Assembly (NCBI GenBank): GCA_021782715.1 | Contig: JAJXUR010000025.1 | Coordinates: forward strand, 1-5,582 | Reading direction: 5' to 3' | Length of the DNA stretch: 5,582 nucleotides | Origin: a bacterium | Lineage (GTDB): Bacteria > Patescibacteriota > Minisyncoccia > Phycocordibacterales > Phycocordibacteraceae | Shown here: in pieces, positions 4,969-5,582 of the stretch | Numbering within the stretch: position 1 is the stretch's first letter | How the letters are laid out: the number at the start of each line of letters is the position of its first letter | Made by a program: the position numbers and the translations under genes | Notes under the pieces: model-generated | The model's database searches: none | The model's input: only the letters and a program-made list of their open reading frames with translations | Told to the model about the DNA's origin: nothing

Positions 4969-5208
4969 ATGGAGGCACTCGTATCGGCACTACCGTACGC
5001 GGAAATAATCCTCTCAATACTCCTCATCGTCGGCATCGTCCTACAGCGGCGCGGCGCGACACTCGGAGGGGCCTTCGGAGGCGATAATTTCGCATCGACA
5101 TTCTACAAGCGCAGGGGCGCCGAGAAATTCCTATTCAATGCGACAATCCTCATCGCTATTCTCCTCGTACTCGCGGATATAGCGAACTTCCTTCTGGCAG
5201 GAGCATGA
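4969..5208 (+). CDS. secG: Protein translocase subunit SecG, complete
   Basis: This is the small accessory subunit of the SecYEG channel in the cytoplasmic membrane, where it assists SecA-driven export. It has 79 residues, as is usual for the family. Helix 1 is AEIILSILLIVGIVL at about 11-25. The conserved cytoplasmic loop follows (QRRGATLGGAFGGDNF, matching the Q-x-G-x-GASFG pattern of SecG), then STFYKRRGAEKFLFNAT. Helix 2 is ILIAILLVLADIANFLLA. The ATG at 4969 (MEALVSALPY) was chosen by the promoter 11 nt upstream. ATG at 4948 would add seven residues but falls inside the promoter, and a longer frame from 4828 overlaps the previous gene and its terminator. Its TGA overlaps the next ATG by four bases (ATGA), so the two are co-transcribed and probably coupled. 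Confidence 0.9.
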   Translation: MEALVSALPYAEIILSILLIVGIVLQRRGATLGGAFGGDNFASTFYKRRGAEKFLFNATILIAILLVLADIANFLLAGA

Positions 5209-5582
5209 CAGACGAGACTCGTTCTCCCTGGAGAGAACACCTAGCGCGGACCCGAGCCATTCCGGCGCTTGAACGCGTAAGCGCGTACGTCGAGAGGCTT
5301 TCCTCAGGAGACCGCGCCATATTCTATGCTCTGGCAATCATCGTCGGAATCGCTTCCCTTTCCGGACTCTACGCTCTCGAGCAGTCGCTACTCGTTCGCG
5401 TGCCAAGCTATGGCGGGACGCTCAGTGAGGGCACCGTCGGGAATCCGCAATTCATCAATCCGCTGCTCGCCATAAGCGATGCCGACCGCGATCTCTCAAC
5501 ACTGACCTACGCCGGGCTCATGGGTCTCTCTGGAGACGGGTCGCTCGTCCCGGTACTCGCGAAAAGCTATGAGATAAGTCCT
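5205..5582 (+). CDS. ABC transporter solute-binding protein, family 5 (peptide type), 3' partial
   Basis: The first 126 residues are present and the gene runs off the right edge. A 36-residue polar cytoplasmic leader precedes one membrane helix (RAIFYALAIIVGIASLSGLY, 37-56). Then comes the family 5 extracellular binding domain start: GGTLSEGTVGNPQFINPLLA, then LSTLTYAGLMGLSGDGSLVP and VLAKSYEISP. That is the usual order of the DppA/OppA N-terminus. There is no lipobox cysteine, so it is held by an uncleaved helix rather than as a lipoprotein. The likely substrates are peptides, by family; no permease is visible in the window. The start is the ATG overlapping the secG stop by four bases, with aggag one base before it, too close for ordinary use, so coupling to secG translation is likely. 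Confidence 0.88.
   Translation, partial: MTDETRSPWREHLARTRAIPALERVSAYVERLSSGDRAIFYALAIIVGIASLSGLYALEQSLLVRVPSYGGTLSEGTVGNPQFINPLLAISDADRDLSTLTYAGLMGLSGDGSLVPVLAKSYEISP

Overview
The window looks like a piece of a GC-rich bacterial chromosome with short gaps between genes. The gene set includes a secreted glycine-rich protein, a short heptad-repeat coiled-coil protein, a compact SecG and a membrane-anchored family 5 solute-binding protein. Together with near-leaderless starts, this suggests the Candidate Phyla Radiation (Patescibacteria/Parcubacteria type). That placement is an inference from gene style; there is no rRNA marker. TGA, TAG and TAA all act as stops, so the UGA-glycine code of Gracilibacteria/SR1 is not in use.

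Layout. (1) 1-699, plus strand: a histidine phosphatase whose frame is open at the left edge. (2) 701-766: a strong hairpin terminator between the convergent phosphatase and a minus-strand gene. (3) 764-1096, minus: a small coiled-coil protein. (4) 1186-2212, minus: a secreted glycine-rich protein whose frame is broken by a run of nine G in the signal-peptide region. One G fewer restores a 341-residue protein. (5) 2276-2353: three back-to-back hairpins at the groEL 3' end. The distal one is a near-exact copy of the hairpin at 710-746. (6) 2352-4300, minus: the groES-groEL operon. (7) 4301-4466: a divergent promoter region. (8) 4467-4859, plus: an unrecognised two-helix membrane protein ending in a terminator. 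(9) 4969-5582, plus: secG, overlapped by four bases by a partial solute-binding protein gene.

How the genes fit together. GroES and GroEL form the folding chamber. SecG is part of the SecYEG channel that would export the glycine-rich protein and insert the membrane proteins. The solute-binding protein probably captures peptides outside the cell.

The most interesting signal is the G9 tract, a candidate on/off switch for a surface protein. Next are a repeated hairpin module with compensatory changes between its two copies, and three genes whose extended -10 elements sit almost on the start codon.
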